Shown here: piece by piece, positions 9,284 through 18,147 of the stretch
Layout: each line of letters opens with the position of its first letter
How positions within the stretch are numbered: the stretch's first letter is position 1
Translations under genes and position numbers: made by a program
NCBI RefSeq assembly: GCF_021390715.1
Contig: NZ_JAJGWT010000006.1
Location: 66,410 to 130,409, forward strand
DNA from: Tenacibaculum piscium
Lineage (GTDB): Bacteria > Bacteroidota > Bacteroidia > Flavobacteriales > Flavobacteriaceae
DNA: 64,000 nucleotides
Reading direction: 5' to 3'
Notes under the pieces: model-generated
Told to the model about the DNA's origin: nothing
Seen by the model: only the letters and a program-made list of their open reading frames with translations
Databases searched by the model: none

Positions 9284-9784
9284 ATGAAATTAAAAGAAAA
9301 GGTAGATTTTTCAGCATTGTTTGATACACATTATGAAAAATTATATAACTACGCTATTAAAATAGTGAAAGATGAAAGTATATCGAATGATTTATTACAA
9401 GAGACTTTTATAAAGTTATGGGAAAATATCGATTCGATGAAAATAAATCATCGATCTATAGAATCTTTTTTGATTATAACGTTAAAAAATAAAATTATAG
9501 ATCATTTTAGAAAAGAAAACGTAAAAAATAAACATTTAAATCTGTATGTTTTAAATAAAGATATTGAAGAAGAAATAAATAATGAATGGGATTTACTAAA
9601 AACAATAGAAGATATCTATACGTTACTTCCTCAAAAAACAATTGAAATTTTTAAGCTTTCAAGAGATAAAGGGCATACTTATGCTGAAATAGCATCTATC
9701 AAAAATATATCAATAAAAACTGTAGAAGCTCATATTTCAAAGGCTTTGCAAGTTTTTAAAAAAGAATTAGTAAATTTTTTATAA
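9284..9784 (+). CDS. ECF-type RNA polymerase sigma factor (sigma-70 family, Bacteroides expansion group)
   Basis: 166 residues from the ATG at 9284; a TTG just before it is in frame but unlikely. Region 2 is FSALFDTHYEKLYNYAIKIV with NDLLQETFIKLWE, region 4 is LPQKTIEIFKLSRDKGHTYAEIAS followed by the recognition helix SIKTVEAHISKAL. This is the FecI-like group that is controlled by a FecR anti-sigma factor and switches on a neighbouring outer-membrane receptor. The fecR gene follows after 54 nt, the receptor next, which fits a cell-surface signalling cassette. Confidence 0.93.
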   Translation: MKLKEKVDFSALFDTHYEKLYNYAIKIVKDESISNDLLQETFIKLWENIDSMKINHRSIESFLIITLKNKIIDHFRKENVKNKHLNLYVLNKDIEEEINNEWDLLKTIEDIYTLLPQKTIEIFKLSRDKGHTYAEIASIKNISIKTVEAHISKALQVFKKELVNFL

Positions 9785-9838
9785 AAAAAATAGGGTACTT
9801 GTTGTTCAGAAACGTTTTATAATAAATCTCATATTATT

Positions 9839-10813
9839 ATGAAGCGAGACAAAATTGAAGAAACAGACCTTTGGGCTTATGTATCAAACACAGCAAGTGT
9901 TGCTATTAAAGCTAAGGTTGAGCGATGGAAAAACTCAACAGAATATGATGAACAATTATTTGAGGAAATCAAAAAAATAAATCAAATTACTAAAGAAAAT
10001 AGTAGTGTAGCTACACCTAATATAGAAAAGAATAAAACCAACTTTTTCAAAAAGATAGAAAGTAAGGAAAAGAAAAATAACTTTAAAAAGCTTTTCTTTA
10101 AATATGCTGCGGCAGCAATAATAGTATTAAGTACTTCTTTTTTCGCCTATTTTATAACACAATCTAAAGAAATATTTATAGCAACAACTTACGGAGAACA
10201 AAAGGAAGTAACGCTTTCAGATGGATCTGTTGTTTGGTTAAATGCTTCGAGTAAAATTTCATATAAAGAGAATTCTCCAAGAACGATTCGTTTAGAAGGG
10301 GAAGCTTTTTTTGAAGTCGCAAAAGATAAAAAACATCCGTTTACGGTAGAAACTCCAGATAATATTATAGTTAAAGCATTAGGAACTAGCTTTAATATTA
10401 AATCTTACAAAGAAAATAATTATTATGAAACAGTTTTATTTACAGGCAAAGTAGCAGTTAATGTTAAAGATTCTGAAAAAAATAAAATGATAATGTTACC
10501 TAATGATAAAATAAGAATTCTGAAGAAAAATAAACATGTTTTAAAATCTGTTATCAAAAATAAAATGAATACTATTTCTTGGAGAGAAGGTAAAATTCAA
10601 TTTAAGAACAAAACATTTAAAGAAATAGCAACAGATTTTAAGAATCAGTATAATTTGAAGTTTCATTTTGAAAATGAAAAAATATCAAATGTAAAATTTA
10701 CAGGAACTTTTGAAAAAACAATGTCTATAAGAGAAATTTTAGAAATATTAAAAATAACAAAACCTTTTGAGTATCATTTTAATACTCAAAAAAACACTTG
10801 GATTATCAAATAA
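9839..10813 (+). CDS. FecR-type anti-sigma factor with DUF4974
   Basis: 324 residues. Cytoplasmic N-terminal part (about 85 residues) to hold the sigma factor, one membrane segment (YAAAAIIVLSTSFFAYFI, about residues 88-107), then the periplasmic FecR domain (TTYGEQKEVTLSDGSVVWLN, IRLEGEAFFEVAKD, HPFTVETPDNIIVKALGTSFN) and a C-terminal DUF4974 (ISWREGKIQFKNKTFKEIA onwards). Standard partner of the ECF factor just upstream; it should sense the STN domain of the receptor encoded next. Confidence 0.95.
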   Translation: MKRDKIEETDLWAYVSNTASVAIKAKVERWKNSTEYDEQLFEEIKKINQITKENSSVATPNIEKNKTNFFKKIESKEKKNNFKKLFFKYAAAAIIVLSTSFFAYFITQSKEIFIATTYGEQKEVTLSDGSVVWLNASSKISYKENSPRTIRLEGEAFFEVAKDKKHPFTVETPDNIIVKALGTSFNIKSYKENNYYETVLFTGKVAVNVKDSEKNKMIMLPNDKIRILKKNKHVLKSVIKNKMNTISWREGKIQFKNKTFKEIATDFKNQYNLKFHFENEKISNVKFTGTFEKTMSIREILEILKITKPFEYHFNTQKNTWIIK

Positions 10814-10814
10814 A

Positions 10815-10842
10815 AAATAGGAGAACGGCAATTCTCCTATTT
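10815..10842 (+). terminator. hairpin between fecR and receptor genes (terminator or attenuator)
   Basis: Perfect 11-bp stem, arms 10815-10825 and 10832-10842, loop 6 nt. It begins just after the fecR stop codon. The trailing T-run is only three bases, so it may be a partial terminator separating regulator from receptor expression, or an mRNA-stabilising hairpin. Confidence 0.55.
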
Positions 10843-10900
10843 AAAAATGCTGATAAATTTAATTTTAATTGAACAAAACCATCTAACAACAGTCAAATCT

Positions 10901-13702
10901 ATGAAAAACAAACAATTTATAACCTCATTGGGGTTAAAAAATGTATCCCAAAAACATGCGTTTTTAATGAAACTCACCTTATCAATTTTTTTATTTTGTT
11001 GCTTACAAATAGCAGCAACGAATACTTTTTCTCAAAAAAATGTAACACTAAACTATGAAAACACAACTTTAGAAGCTATTTTAAATCAAATAGAAAAACA
11101 AACTAATTATAACTTTGTTTTTAATAATGATGAAGTTAATATTCAACAAAAATTTACGATTAATGTAGTTAATAAAGAGCTTAATAAAGCTATAAAACTA
11201 TTGTTTAGAAATACAGCAATAAAACATCAGGTAAAAAATGAATTGATAATTTTATCTAAAGATAAAGAAACTTATCAAAAGAATATTTTAAAAAAACAGC
11301 AACAAAAATATACTATTAGTGGAACCGTAAAAGATGCTACAACTGGTGAAACATTATTAGGCGCAAATGTTGTAATAAAGGATGCTTTAAAAGGAACTAT
11401 AACCAATGAATATGGTTTTTATTCGATGACCATTTTAAAAGGTATTTATGTTTTAGAGATTTCTTATGTTGGGTACAAAAGCAAAGAAATTAAGATAAAC
11501 TTAAATAGTGATATTAAGAAGAACTTTGAATTAACTTTAAGTGAAAATGCCTTAGAAGAAGTTGTTGTAAAATCAACGAATACTAGTAAAAGTCAACTAA
11601 AAACAATTTTAACGGGCGTTTCTAGTTTGAAAGCTTCTGAAATAAAAAAGCTTCCTGCATTTTTTGGTGAACCAGATATTACAAGAGCAATTTTAACACA
11701 ACCTGGAGTTAGTTCGGTAGGAGAAGGCGCTAGTGGATTTAATGTTAGAGGAGGTAATATTGATCAGAATTTATTATTATTAGATGAAGCACCATTATAT
11801 AATTCATCTCATTTATGGGGACTTTTTTCGGCAATTAATGCCGATGCGTTAAAAGATATAAAATTTTACAAAGGAGGTATTCCAGCACGTTTTGGAGGTA
11901 GAGCTTCTTCGGTATTAGATATGAGACAGAAAGAAGGTAGTTCTAAAATTTTTAAAGCAGAAGGAGGCGTTGGTTTGTTATTTTCAAGATTAACCCTAGA
12001 AGGACCGATAAAAAAAGATAAACTTAGTTTTTTAGTGTCAGGGCGTAGAACTTATTTTGATTTGTTTTTTCCATTAGCAGGAGAAGACCTGAAAAAACAA
12101 AAAATGTATTTTTATGATTTAAATACAAAATTAGCGTGGAATATAAATGATAATAATAAATTGTTTTTATCAGGATATTTCGGTCAAGATGTAATGAAGT
12201 TTAAAGCTGAAGAAGAACTTGTATATGATGAAAAAACAAAAGAAAATAAAAAAGAACCTGGAGGGAAAATAGACTTCTTATGGAATAATGCCACTACAAG
12301 TTTACGTTGGAATCATATATTTTCGAATAAACTGTTCATGAATGTATCAACGATTTATAGTTCTTATAAATATTCCTTAGCTGCTGAAAATGATGGTCCT
12401 TCACAAACAGATTCAGGAAGTGCATTTGAATGGACATCATCGGTTGAAAATTATATTTTTAAACCAGATTTTACCTATTATTTGAATCCAGAAACAAAGA
12501 TGAGGTTTGGAATACACGGAACGTATTATAGATTCACACCAGCAAAGATTACAAGTACTGAACAAGGAATAAGTAATATAGATTTTTCTGTAGAAAAAGG
12601 CTTGGAAATAGCACCGTATTATGAACTAGAAAAAAAATGGAATAAGTTATCTCTAAATTTAGGAGCGCGTTATGCTATCTTTAGAAATATTGGACCCTAT
12701 GAAGTTGCTTCTTATGCTTCAGGATTTCCGAAAACACCAAGTACAATAACAGCACAGGTAAAGTATAAAAATGGAAAAACAATAAAAGAATATGCTGGTT
12801 TTGAACCGCGTTTGTCTTTGAAATATGATATTGATAATCGAAAATCATTAAAAATTGGGTACAATAAAATGTATCAATATATACATTTAATGAGTAATAG
12901 TAGCGCTGCATTACCTTTTGATATTTGGAAACTTTCAGGAAAACATGTAAAGCCATTAGCGGTAAATCAATATTCTTTTGGGTTTGCATTTGACAATCAA
13001 AATAGAACCTATAATTTTTCGGTAGAAGGCTATTATAAAGATTTTAAAAATTTAGTAGAATATGTAAATAATGCCGATTTATTTATCAATAAAAATATTG
13101 AAACACAATTGCTTCCTGCTAATGGATATGCTTATGGAACAGAGTTTGCCGTTTATAAAACAAAAGGAAAATTAACAGGTAATTTAAATTATACGTACTC
13201 GGTTTCTAAAAGAAAAACTGTTAGTGAGTTTTCATCAGAAAATATAAATAATGGCGAATATTTTTCATCAAATTATGATAAGCCTCACATATTTAATGCA
13301 ACTGCCAATTATAAATTTAGTGATAAATGGACGCTGGGAACTTTTTTTACTTTCCAATCAGGAAGACCAACTACATTAATAACAGGAAGAGGTGTTTATG
13401 GTGAAAATCAAGATAAATCTATTTTTACCTATTCTGATAGAAATGCATACCGAATGAAAAATACACATCGATTAGATGTTTCATTAACATATACACCAGA
13501 ATCTAGTTTATATTCAAAATGGAAAGGGAGTTGGAGTTTTGGAGTTTATAATATTTATGGAAGAAAAAATGCTTTTTCTAATTATTATACTTTTTCTAAT
13601 AAAGAAAATCAAAATACAGGAATTTCTAAAACATTAAACAAGAAACAGTTTTCGCTGTTTGGAGCTCCAATACCATTTATTACGTATAATTTTAAATTTT
13701 AA
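10901..13702 (+). CDS. TonB-dependent receptor with STN signalling domain (FecA-like)
   Basis: About 933 residues from the ATG at 10901; an in-frame ATG at 10847 lies right behind the hairpin and would add 18 residues that do not look like a signal peptide. Order: signal sequence ending near ATNTFSQ (residue 45), STN domain (TLEAILNQIEKQTNYNFVFN, about 52-115), carboxypeptidase-like beta-sandwich (YTISGTVKDATTGETLLGAN, about 132-215), plug (LTQPGVSSVGEGASGFNVRG, LLLDEAPLYN) and a 22-strand barrel ending in F-K-F. The STN domain links ligand occupancy to the FecR/sigma pair upstream. The ligand is unknown; DUF4249 partners accompany many such receptors. Confidence 0.93.
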   Translation: MKNKQFITSLGLKNVSQKHAFLMKLTLSIFLFCCLQIAATNTFSQKNVTLNYENTTLEAILNQIEKQTNYNFVFNNDEVNIQQKFTINVVNKELNKAIKLLFRNTAIKHQVKNELIILSKDKETYQKNILKKQQQKYTISGTVKDATTGETLLGANVVIKDALKGTITNEYGFYSMTILKGIYVLEISYVGYKSKEIKINLNSDIKKNFELTLSENALEEVVVKSTNTSKSQLKTILTGVSSLKASEIKKLPAFFGEPDITRAILTQPGVSSVGEGASGFNVRGGNIDQNLLLLDEAPLYNSSHLWGLFSAINADALKDIKFYKGGIPARFGGRASSVLDMRQKEGSSKIFKAEGGVGLLFSRLTLEGPIKKDKLSFLVSGRRTYFDLFFPLAGEDLKKQKMYFYDLNTKLAWNINDNNKLFLSGYFGQDVMKFKAEEELVYDEKTKENKKEPGGKIDFLWNNATTSLRWNHIFSNKLFMNVSTIYSSYKYSLAAENDGPSQTDSGSAFEWTSSVENYIFKPDFTYYLNPETKMRFGIHGTYYRFTPAKITSTEQGISNIDFSVEKGLEIAPYYELEKKWNKLSLNLGARYAIFRNIGPYEVASYASGFPKTPSTITAQVKYKNGKTIKEYAGFEPRLSLKYDIDNRKSLKIGYNKMYQYIHLMSNSSAALPFDIWKLSGKHVKPLAVNQYSFGFAFDNQNRTYNFSVEGYYKDFKNLVEYVNNADLFINKNIETQLLPANGYAYGTEFAVYKTKGKLTGNLNYTYSVSKRKTVSEFSSENINNGEYFSSNYDKPHIFNATANYKFSDKWTLGTFFTFQSGRPTTLITGRGVYGENQDKSIFTYSDRNAYRMKNTHRLDVSLTYTPESSLYSKWKGSWSFGVYNIYGRKNAFSNYYTFSNKENQNTGISKTLNKKQFSLFGAPIPFITYNFKF

Positions 13703-13706
13703 AAAA

Positions 13707-14537
13707 ATGAAATTACTATATATATTATTCATACTTATCATAAATATGGTTGCTTTTTTAAGTTGTTCACAAACCATTCCATTAGATGATATACACGAAC
13801 CTAACATAATAATAAAAGGAGGAATAACAAAAAATAATGTTGTTTATGTTGATATACAAGAAACTGTTCCTGTAGATGTAATAACGAAAAAATCAATTAA
13901 TACAGCAAAAGTTTCTTTGTATGCTAAAGGAGAAAATAGTTTAGATACAAAAATTGCTGATTTATCAATTTTAGATGAAAGAGACGGAATATATGTTATA
14001 GAAAATCAATTTAATCCGATAGTAAATAATTATTATTGGATAAAAATAATCTTAGAAGATGGAACTGTTTTAGAATCATATCCTGAAGTATTTAAAGAGA
14101 AAGTTGAGGTGAAAAGTATCACTATAAATAATGAAAATACACGCGTAACTTTTAAGGATTCTTCAACAGATCAAAAAGATTTTTATTTGATAGTCTATCG
14201 ATTATATAATGAACAAGGAGATTTTATTTTTACTGATTTTTTTGTTCAAAATGATATTCTTTTTGAAGAAGACCAAGATCCTTTTTCTGAGATAGAGGAT
14301 ACTGCAAAAAGTATAGAAGTTGAAATTTCAAACATTGGTTATAATAATTATAACTTCTTCAAAAATTATTTATCTCAGGTAGAAGCACAAGATGTTGAAG
14401 GTGGTGATTTCTTTTCACAATTATTCTCTGGTCCACCAGCGAATTTAGAAGGAAATATTATAAATAAAACCACAGGGAAAAAGGCATTAGGTTTTTTCGG
14501 TTTGTTCAATCCAACCATTAAAAAACAAGATTTTTAG
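13707..14537 (+). CDS. DUF4249 family outer-membrane lipoprotein
   Basis: 276 residues from ATG 13707, four bases after the receptor stop. Signal sequence with a lipobox-like end (NMVAFLSC), so a lipoprotein with the acylated Cys near residue 20. The body has DUF4249 traits: an IIIKGGITKNNVVYVDIQET strand block, KVSLYAKGE, NYYWIKIILEDGTVLESYPE and a C-terminal ALGFFGLF close to the end. The family is always beside a TonB-dependent receptor and is thought to act as its surface partner, like SusD does for SusC. Slightly shorter than many relatives but looks complete. Confidence 0.88.
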   Translation: MKLLYILFILIINMVAFLSCSQTIPLDDIHEPNIIIKGGITKNNVVYVDIQETVPVDVITKKSINTAKVSLYAKGENSLDTKIADLSILDERDGIYVIENQFNPIVNNYYWIKIILEDGTVLESYPEVFKEKVEVKSITINNENTRVTFKDSSTDQKDFYLIVYRLYNEQGDFIFTDFFVQNDILFEEDQDPFSEIEDTAKSIEVEISNIGYNNYNFFKNYLSQVEAQDVEGGDFFSQLFSGPPANLEGNIINKTTGKKALGFFGLFNPTIKKQDF

Positions 14538-14567
14538 TTTTTTATAAAAAAATAATTAAATAAAAAT

Positions 14568-14602
14568 AAAAAGGAGCGTTTTAAAAAAACGTTCCTTTTT
14601 TT
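14568..14602 (+). terminator. intrinsic terminator after the receptor cassette
   Basis: 15-bp stem (arms 14568-14582 and 14586-14600) with one G-T pair, followed by T-rich sequence. Ends the sigma/FecR/receptor/DUF4249 unit. Confidence 0.85.
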
Positions 14603-14611
14603 GATTAGACT

Positions 14612-14660
14612 TTTTGTTAAATTATCATTAAAAAACAACTAATTAAAAGTAGTTTTAAAA
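14612..14660 (+). repeat. 49-bp direct repeat, copy 2
   Basis: Same orientation and 46/49 identical to 9059-9107. It begins about 10 nt after the terminator of the cassette and sits in the upstream region of the M23 peptidase gene. Confidence 0.85.
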
Positions 14661-14778
14661 CATTTTGTAAATTTGTGTGTTTACAAACAATACTTTATCA
14701 ATCAAAATGTAAATAAAGTAATGAATAAAGTAGTTTGTTTAAAAGAACAAAACAGTACATTTAGTAGTATATAGCACT

Positions 14779-15747
14779 ATGGCGAAAGTAAAATATTATT
14801 ACGACCCTGATACCTTGTCGTATCGAAAAATAGAGTCGAAGAAAAGTGAAAAATATAAAAATTCTTTTTTAGGAATTATAGGAGTATTATTAATTGCCTT
14901 TTTTGGATTTATTGGTTTTAGTCAATTTTTGATGTCGCCTAATGAAAGGGCTCAGAAAAGAGAACTTGAAAATTTCAAATTGCATACAGAATTAATGTCA
15001 AAAGAATTAGGAATGTTATCGGAAAGATTGACGGAACTACAAAAACGAGACGACAATATTTATAGAACCTATTTTGAAGCAAGTCCAATCCCTGATGAAC
15101 AACGCAAAGCAGGTTTTGGTGGAGTAAACCGATACAAACACTTAGAAGGCTTTAAAAATAGCGCCATGATTACTAACGTAACGAAACAGATAGAAATGTT
15201 GTCGAAACAAATGGTCGTGCAATCGAAATCATTAGATGAAATTGTAGGATTAGCCAAAGAAAAAGAAAAAATGCTAGCTTCTATACCTGCAATTCAACCT
15301 GTAAAAAATCAAGATTTAAAAAGAATGGCATCTGGTTATGGAATGCGATTGCATCCTATTTTAAAATCGTGGAGAATGCATAATGGTATGGATTTTACCG
15401 CACCAACAGGTACGCCTATTTTTGCATCAGGAAATGGAAAGATAAAAAAAGCACATCGTAGTGCCTCTTTTGGAAATGTTGTATATATCGATCATGGCTA
15501 CGGATATGAAACTATTTACGCACACATGAGTAAAATTGCAACCCGAGAAGGAAAACAGGTGAAACGTGGCGATTTAATAGGATATGTAGGGAATACAGGA
15601 CGTTCTGCTGCACCACATTTACATTATGAAGTACATAAAAATGGCAGACCTGTAAATCCTATTTATTATTATTATGGCGATTTAAGCCCTGAAGAATTTA
15701 TAGCAATGCAAAAAGCATCACAACAAAAAGGACAATCATACGATTAA
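14779..15747 (+). CDS. M23 family metallopeptidase (peptidoglycan endopeptidase)
   Basis: 322 residues. One N-terminal membrane segment (FLGIIGVLLIAFFGFIGFSQF, about 30-50), then a coiled-coil stretch, then the LytM domain: GMRLHPILKSWRMHNGMDFTAP gives the H...D zinc ligands, IYAHMSK and HLHYEVHKNGRPVNP give the HxH motif. It should cut peptide cross-links of peptidoglycan from the periplasmic side while anchored in the inner membrane. In many flavobacteria this gene directly follows alaS in divergent orientation and precedes the MerR gene, as it still does at its 3' side. Confidence 0.95.
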   Translation: MAKVKYYYDPDTLSYRKIESKKSEKYKNSFLGIIGVLLIAFFGFIGFSQFLMSPNERAQKRELENFKLHTELMSKELGMLSERLTELQKRDDNIYRTYFEASPIPDEQRKAGFGGVNRYKHLEGFKNSAMITNVTKQIEMLSKQMVVQSKSLDEIVGLAKEKEKMLASIPAIQPVKNQDLKRMASGYGMRLHPILKSWRMHNGMDFTAPTGTPIFASGNGKIKKAHRSASFGNVVYIDHGYGYETIYAHMSKIATREGKQVKRGDLIGYVGNTGRSAAPHLHYEVHKNGRPVNPIYYYYGDLSPEEFIAMQKASQQKGQSYD

Positions 15748-15784
15748 AAATAGTTCAAAATAATTAAGATAAAATATGCAATGA

Positions 15785-16114
15785 ATGTATGTAGAATTTC
15801 CCGAAAAAAGATATTATAAAATAGGAGAAGTTTCTAAAGCATTTGGGGTAAATGTATCCTTAATTCGGTTTTGGGAACAAGAATTTGAGGTTATCAAACC
15901 TAAAAAAAATGCTAAAGGAAATAGACTATTTACCAAAGAGGATATCGAAAACTTTAAATTGATATACAATTTAGTAAAAGAAAGAGGATTTACATTAGAA
16001 GGTGCCAAAAAAAAACTAAAGAGAAATCCTGAAGATGTAATTCGAAATCATGAAATTATTAGTAAATTAGAAGCCGTAAAAGCCGTTTTACTAAACATAA
16101 AAAATCAACTATAA
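15785..16114 (+). CDS. MerR family transcriptional regulator
   Basis: 109 residues. N-terminal winged helix: RYYKIGEVSKAFGVNVSLIRFWEQEF, then GNRLFTKEDIENFKLIYNLVKERGFTLEGAKKKL, which is the full MerR HTH plus wing. The dimerisation helix is short and there is no ligand-binding domain or metal-binding cysteine, so its signal is not visible. It follows the M23 gene by 37 nt and precedes lemA; this order is common in the family. Confidence 0.92.
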   Translation: MYVEFPEKRYYKIGEVSKAFGVNVSLIRFWEQEFEVIKPKKNAKGNRLFTKEDIENFKLIYNLVKERGFTLEGAKKKLKRNPEDVIRNHEIISKLEAVKAVLLNIKNQL

Positions 16115-16157
16115 AATTAATTATCTAAATAATTTAAAATAAAGTAAAAATCAAAAC

Positions 16158-16760
16158 ATGAAAAAATTTATACCTATAATTATAATCGTTTTAATTGCTT
16201 TCTCAATATATAAATGGGCAGTAGGATTTCAAAATACCGCCGTAGAATATCAAGAAAATGCAAAAACAGCATGGTCAAATGTAGAAAGCTCGTATCAACG
16301 AAGAAATGATTTAATCGGAAACTTAGTAAAAACAGTACAAGGAGCTGCCGATTTTGAAAAAAGTACCTTAATCGGAGTTATTGAAGCTAGAGCTAAAGCA
16401 ACTTCTGTAAATATCAACGCAGGAGATTTAACGCCTGAAAACATGGCGCAATTTCAAAAAGCACAAGCAGGATTAAGTGGTGCTTTATCTAAATTATTAG
16501 TGTCTGTAGAGCGCTATCCTGATATCAAAGCAAATAAAAATTTCTTAGAATTACAAAGCCAATTAGAAGGAACTGAAAATAGAATTAATGTCGCTCGTGA
16601 TCGTTTTAATGAAAGCGTAAATATCTACAATAAATTGATTAAGAAATTTCCGAGTTCTTTATTAGCTGGTATTTTTAATTTTGATGAAATGAATCGTTAT
16701 AAATCGGATGCAGGTTCTGAAAATGCACCAAATATCAATTTTGATTTCAATAAAAAATAA
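16158..16760 (+). CDS. LemA family protein
   Basis: 200 residues. Single N-terminal membrane segment (FIPIIIIVLIAFSIYKWAV) then the all-helical LemA domain: QENAKTAWSNVESSYQRRNDLIGNLVKTVQGAADFEKSTL, later LSVERYPDIKANKNFLELQSQLEGTENRI and RFNESVNIYNKLIKKFPSSLLAG. Molecular role poorly known; the family is nearly always next to TPM-domain proteins, as here, and is thought to act at the envelope. Confidence 0.95.
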   Translation: MKKFIPIIIIVLIAFSIYKWAVGFQNTAVEYQENAKTAWSNVESSYQRRNDLIGNLVKTVQGAADFEKSTLIGVIEARAKATSVNINAGDLTPENMAQFQKAQAGLSGALSKLLVSVERYPDIKANKNFLELQSQLEGTENRINVARDRFNESVNIYNKLIKKFPSSLLAGIFNFDEMNRYKSDAGSENAPNINFDFNKK

Positions 16761-16780
16761 GATATCTAAAATATAAAAAC

Positions 16781-17218
16781 ATGTCTAAAGTAGAAGATTT
16801 TTTGACACTTCAAGAAGAACAAGAAATTATTGCTGCTATTCAAATTGCAGAGAAAAATACTTCTGGTGAAATTCGAGTTCATATCGAAGCATCTGCTAAT
16901 AAAGATGCTTTTCAGCGTGCATTAGAAGTATTTGAACTGCTCAAAATGTTTGATACCAAAGCCCAAAATGCTGTGTTATTTTACGTGGCGGTAAATGATA
17001 AAAAATTTGTGGTTTATGGCGATAAAGGAATCGATAAAGTAGTGCCTGAAAACTTTTGGGATACTACAAAAAATACTATGAAAGCACATTTTATAAAAGG
17101 AGCTTTTAAGCAAGGAATTGTTGCTGGTATTTTAACCGCAGGAGAAGAATTAAAAGTTCATTTTCCTTGGCAAACTGATGATGAAAATGAATTATCTAAC
17201 GAAATATCTAAAGGATAA
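16781..17218 (+). CDS. TPM domain-containing protein (short, no signal peptide)
   Basis: 145 residues. TPM (YgcG) domain alone: LTLQEEQEIIAAIQIAEKNTSGEIRVHIE, then DTKAQNAVLFYVAVNDKKFVVYGDKGIDKVVPENFWD and FKQGIVAGILTAGEEL. No signal peptide or membrane segment, unlike the next gene, so it may work on the cytoplasmic side with LemA. Starts 20 nt after lemA and its end may overlap the next gene. Confidence 0.9.
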   Translation: MSKVEDFLTLQEEQEIIAAIQIAEKNTSGEIRVHIEASANKDAFQRALEVFELLKMFDTKAQNAVLFYVAVNDKKFVVYGDKGIDKVVPENFWDTTKNTMKAHFIKGAFKQGIVAGILTAGEELKVHFPWQTDDENELSNEISKG

Positions 17219-18032
17219 AAAAAGTTTGAAGAACACGACACGTATTTTATTTTTTATTCTTGGACTCTTTTTTATTCAAGCAACATTTTCTCAAGGATTT
17301 AAAATCCCTGAAAAACCGAAATTTGAAACAAGTGTTTACGATTATATTGGCTTACTTTCTGCAGAACAAAAATCTCGCTTAGAAGATAAGTTAATTCAAT
17401 ATTCTGATACTACATCAACACAAATAGTTATTGCTATTATCAATTCTACCCAAGGAGAGAATATTAATTATTTAACTGCAAATTGGGGCGAGAAATGGGG
17501 AATTGGACAGGCAAAAGAAGATAATGGTGTCTTAATTTTATTAGCACAACAAGACCGTAAAATATCGATTCAAGCAGGAAAAGGAACAGAACATTTATTA
17601 ACCGATTTTGCTTCTAAAAGAATTATTGAAAGAGCAATTATTCCCGAATTTAAACGCGGCGATTATTATGCAGGTTTAGATAGGGGAGCGGATGCTGTTT
17701 TTAAAACCTTACAAGGAGAATATTCAGGAACTCGTAAAAAATCCGACCAATTTGATCCAAGTTTTATCATCTTTATCATTATTCTTGTGGTGTTTTTTAT
17801 CATCATCTCAAGAGGAAATAAAAATAGTGGCGGTCGTGATGGGAACGATAATGGTTCGAATAAAAGAAATATTGCAGGTAGTATTTTGGAAACCATTATT
17901 TTAAGCAGTGCAGGTCGTGGTGGTTTTGGCGGTGGCGGAAGCTTTGGAGGAGGTTCTTCTGGAGGCGGAGGTTTCGGTGGAGGCTTTGGCGGTGGTAGCT
18001 TTGGTGGTGGTGGTGCATCAGGAGATTGGTAA
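17178..18032 (+). CDS. TPM domain-containing protein with membrane anchor and Gly-rich tail
   Basis: Up to 284 residues. The start is unsure: ATGs at 17178, 17181 and 17187 overlap the previous gene, whereas a TTG at 17226 lies 7 nt after its stop and gives a normal signal peptide (KNTTRILFFILGLFFIQATFSQ). Then the TPM domain (VYDYIGLLSAEQKSRLEDKLIQY, TQIVIAII, NGVLILLAQQDRKISIQAGKG), a membrane segment (FIIFIIILVVFFIIIS) and a tail of glycine/serine repeats ending in GASGDW. Gly-rich tails of this sort are typical of long TPM proteins. Likely an envelope partner of LemA. Confidence 0.92.
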   Translation: MMKMNYLTKYLKDKKSLKNTTRILFFILGLFFIQATFSQGFKIPEKPKFETSVYDYIGLLSAEQKSRLEDKLIQYSDTTSTQIVIAIINSTQGENINYLTANWGEKWGIGQAKEDNGVLILLAQQDRKISIQAGKGTEHLLTDFASKRIIERAIIPEFKRGDYYAGLDRGADAVFKTLQGEYSGTRKKSDQFDPSFIIFIIILVVFFIIISRGNKNSGGRDGNDNGSNKRNIAGSILETIILSSAGRGGFGGGGSFGGGSSGGGGFGGGFGGGSFGGGGASGDW

Positions 18033-18084
18033 ATTAAACTTTTTAGCATAATATTCACCTAACAATTTAAACAACTACATCTTT

Positions 18085-18092
18085 TACTTTTG
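18085..18092 (+). promoter_or_regulatory. possible -7 promoter element of the PhoD-like gene
   Basis: TACTTTTG fits TANNTTTG. It is 55 nt ahead of the ATG at 18148. No convincing -33 box; motif match only. Confidence 0.35.
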
Positions 18093-18147
18093 CTTGATAA
18101 CAAAACAAATTAATAAAAATTAATTAAAGTAAAAATTAACGTAAAAG

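Noticed and set aside
13659..13706. Longer DUF4249 start inside the receptor gene
   Set aside because: The frame begins at a non-ATG codon; the ATG at 13707 directly precedes the lipoprotein signal.
17666..18058. Proline-rich protein on the minus strand
   Set aside because: It is only the complement of the glycine-rich tail of the TPM protein on the plus strand.
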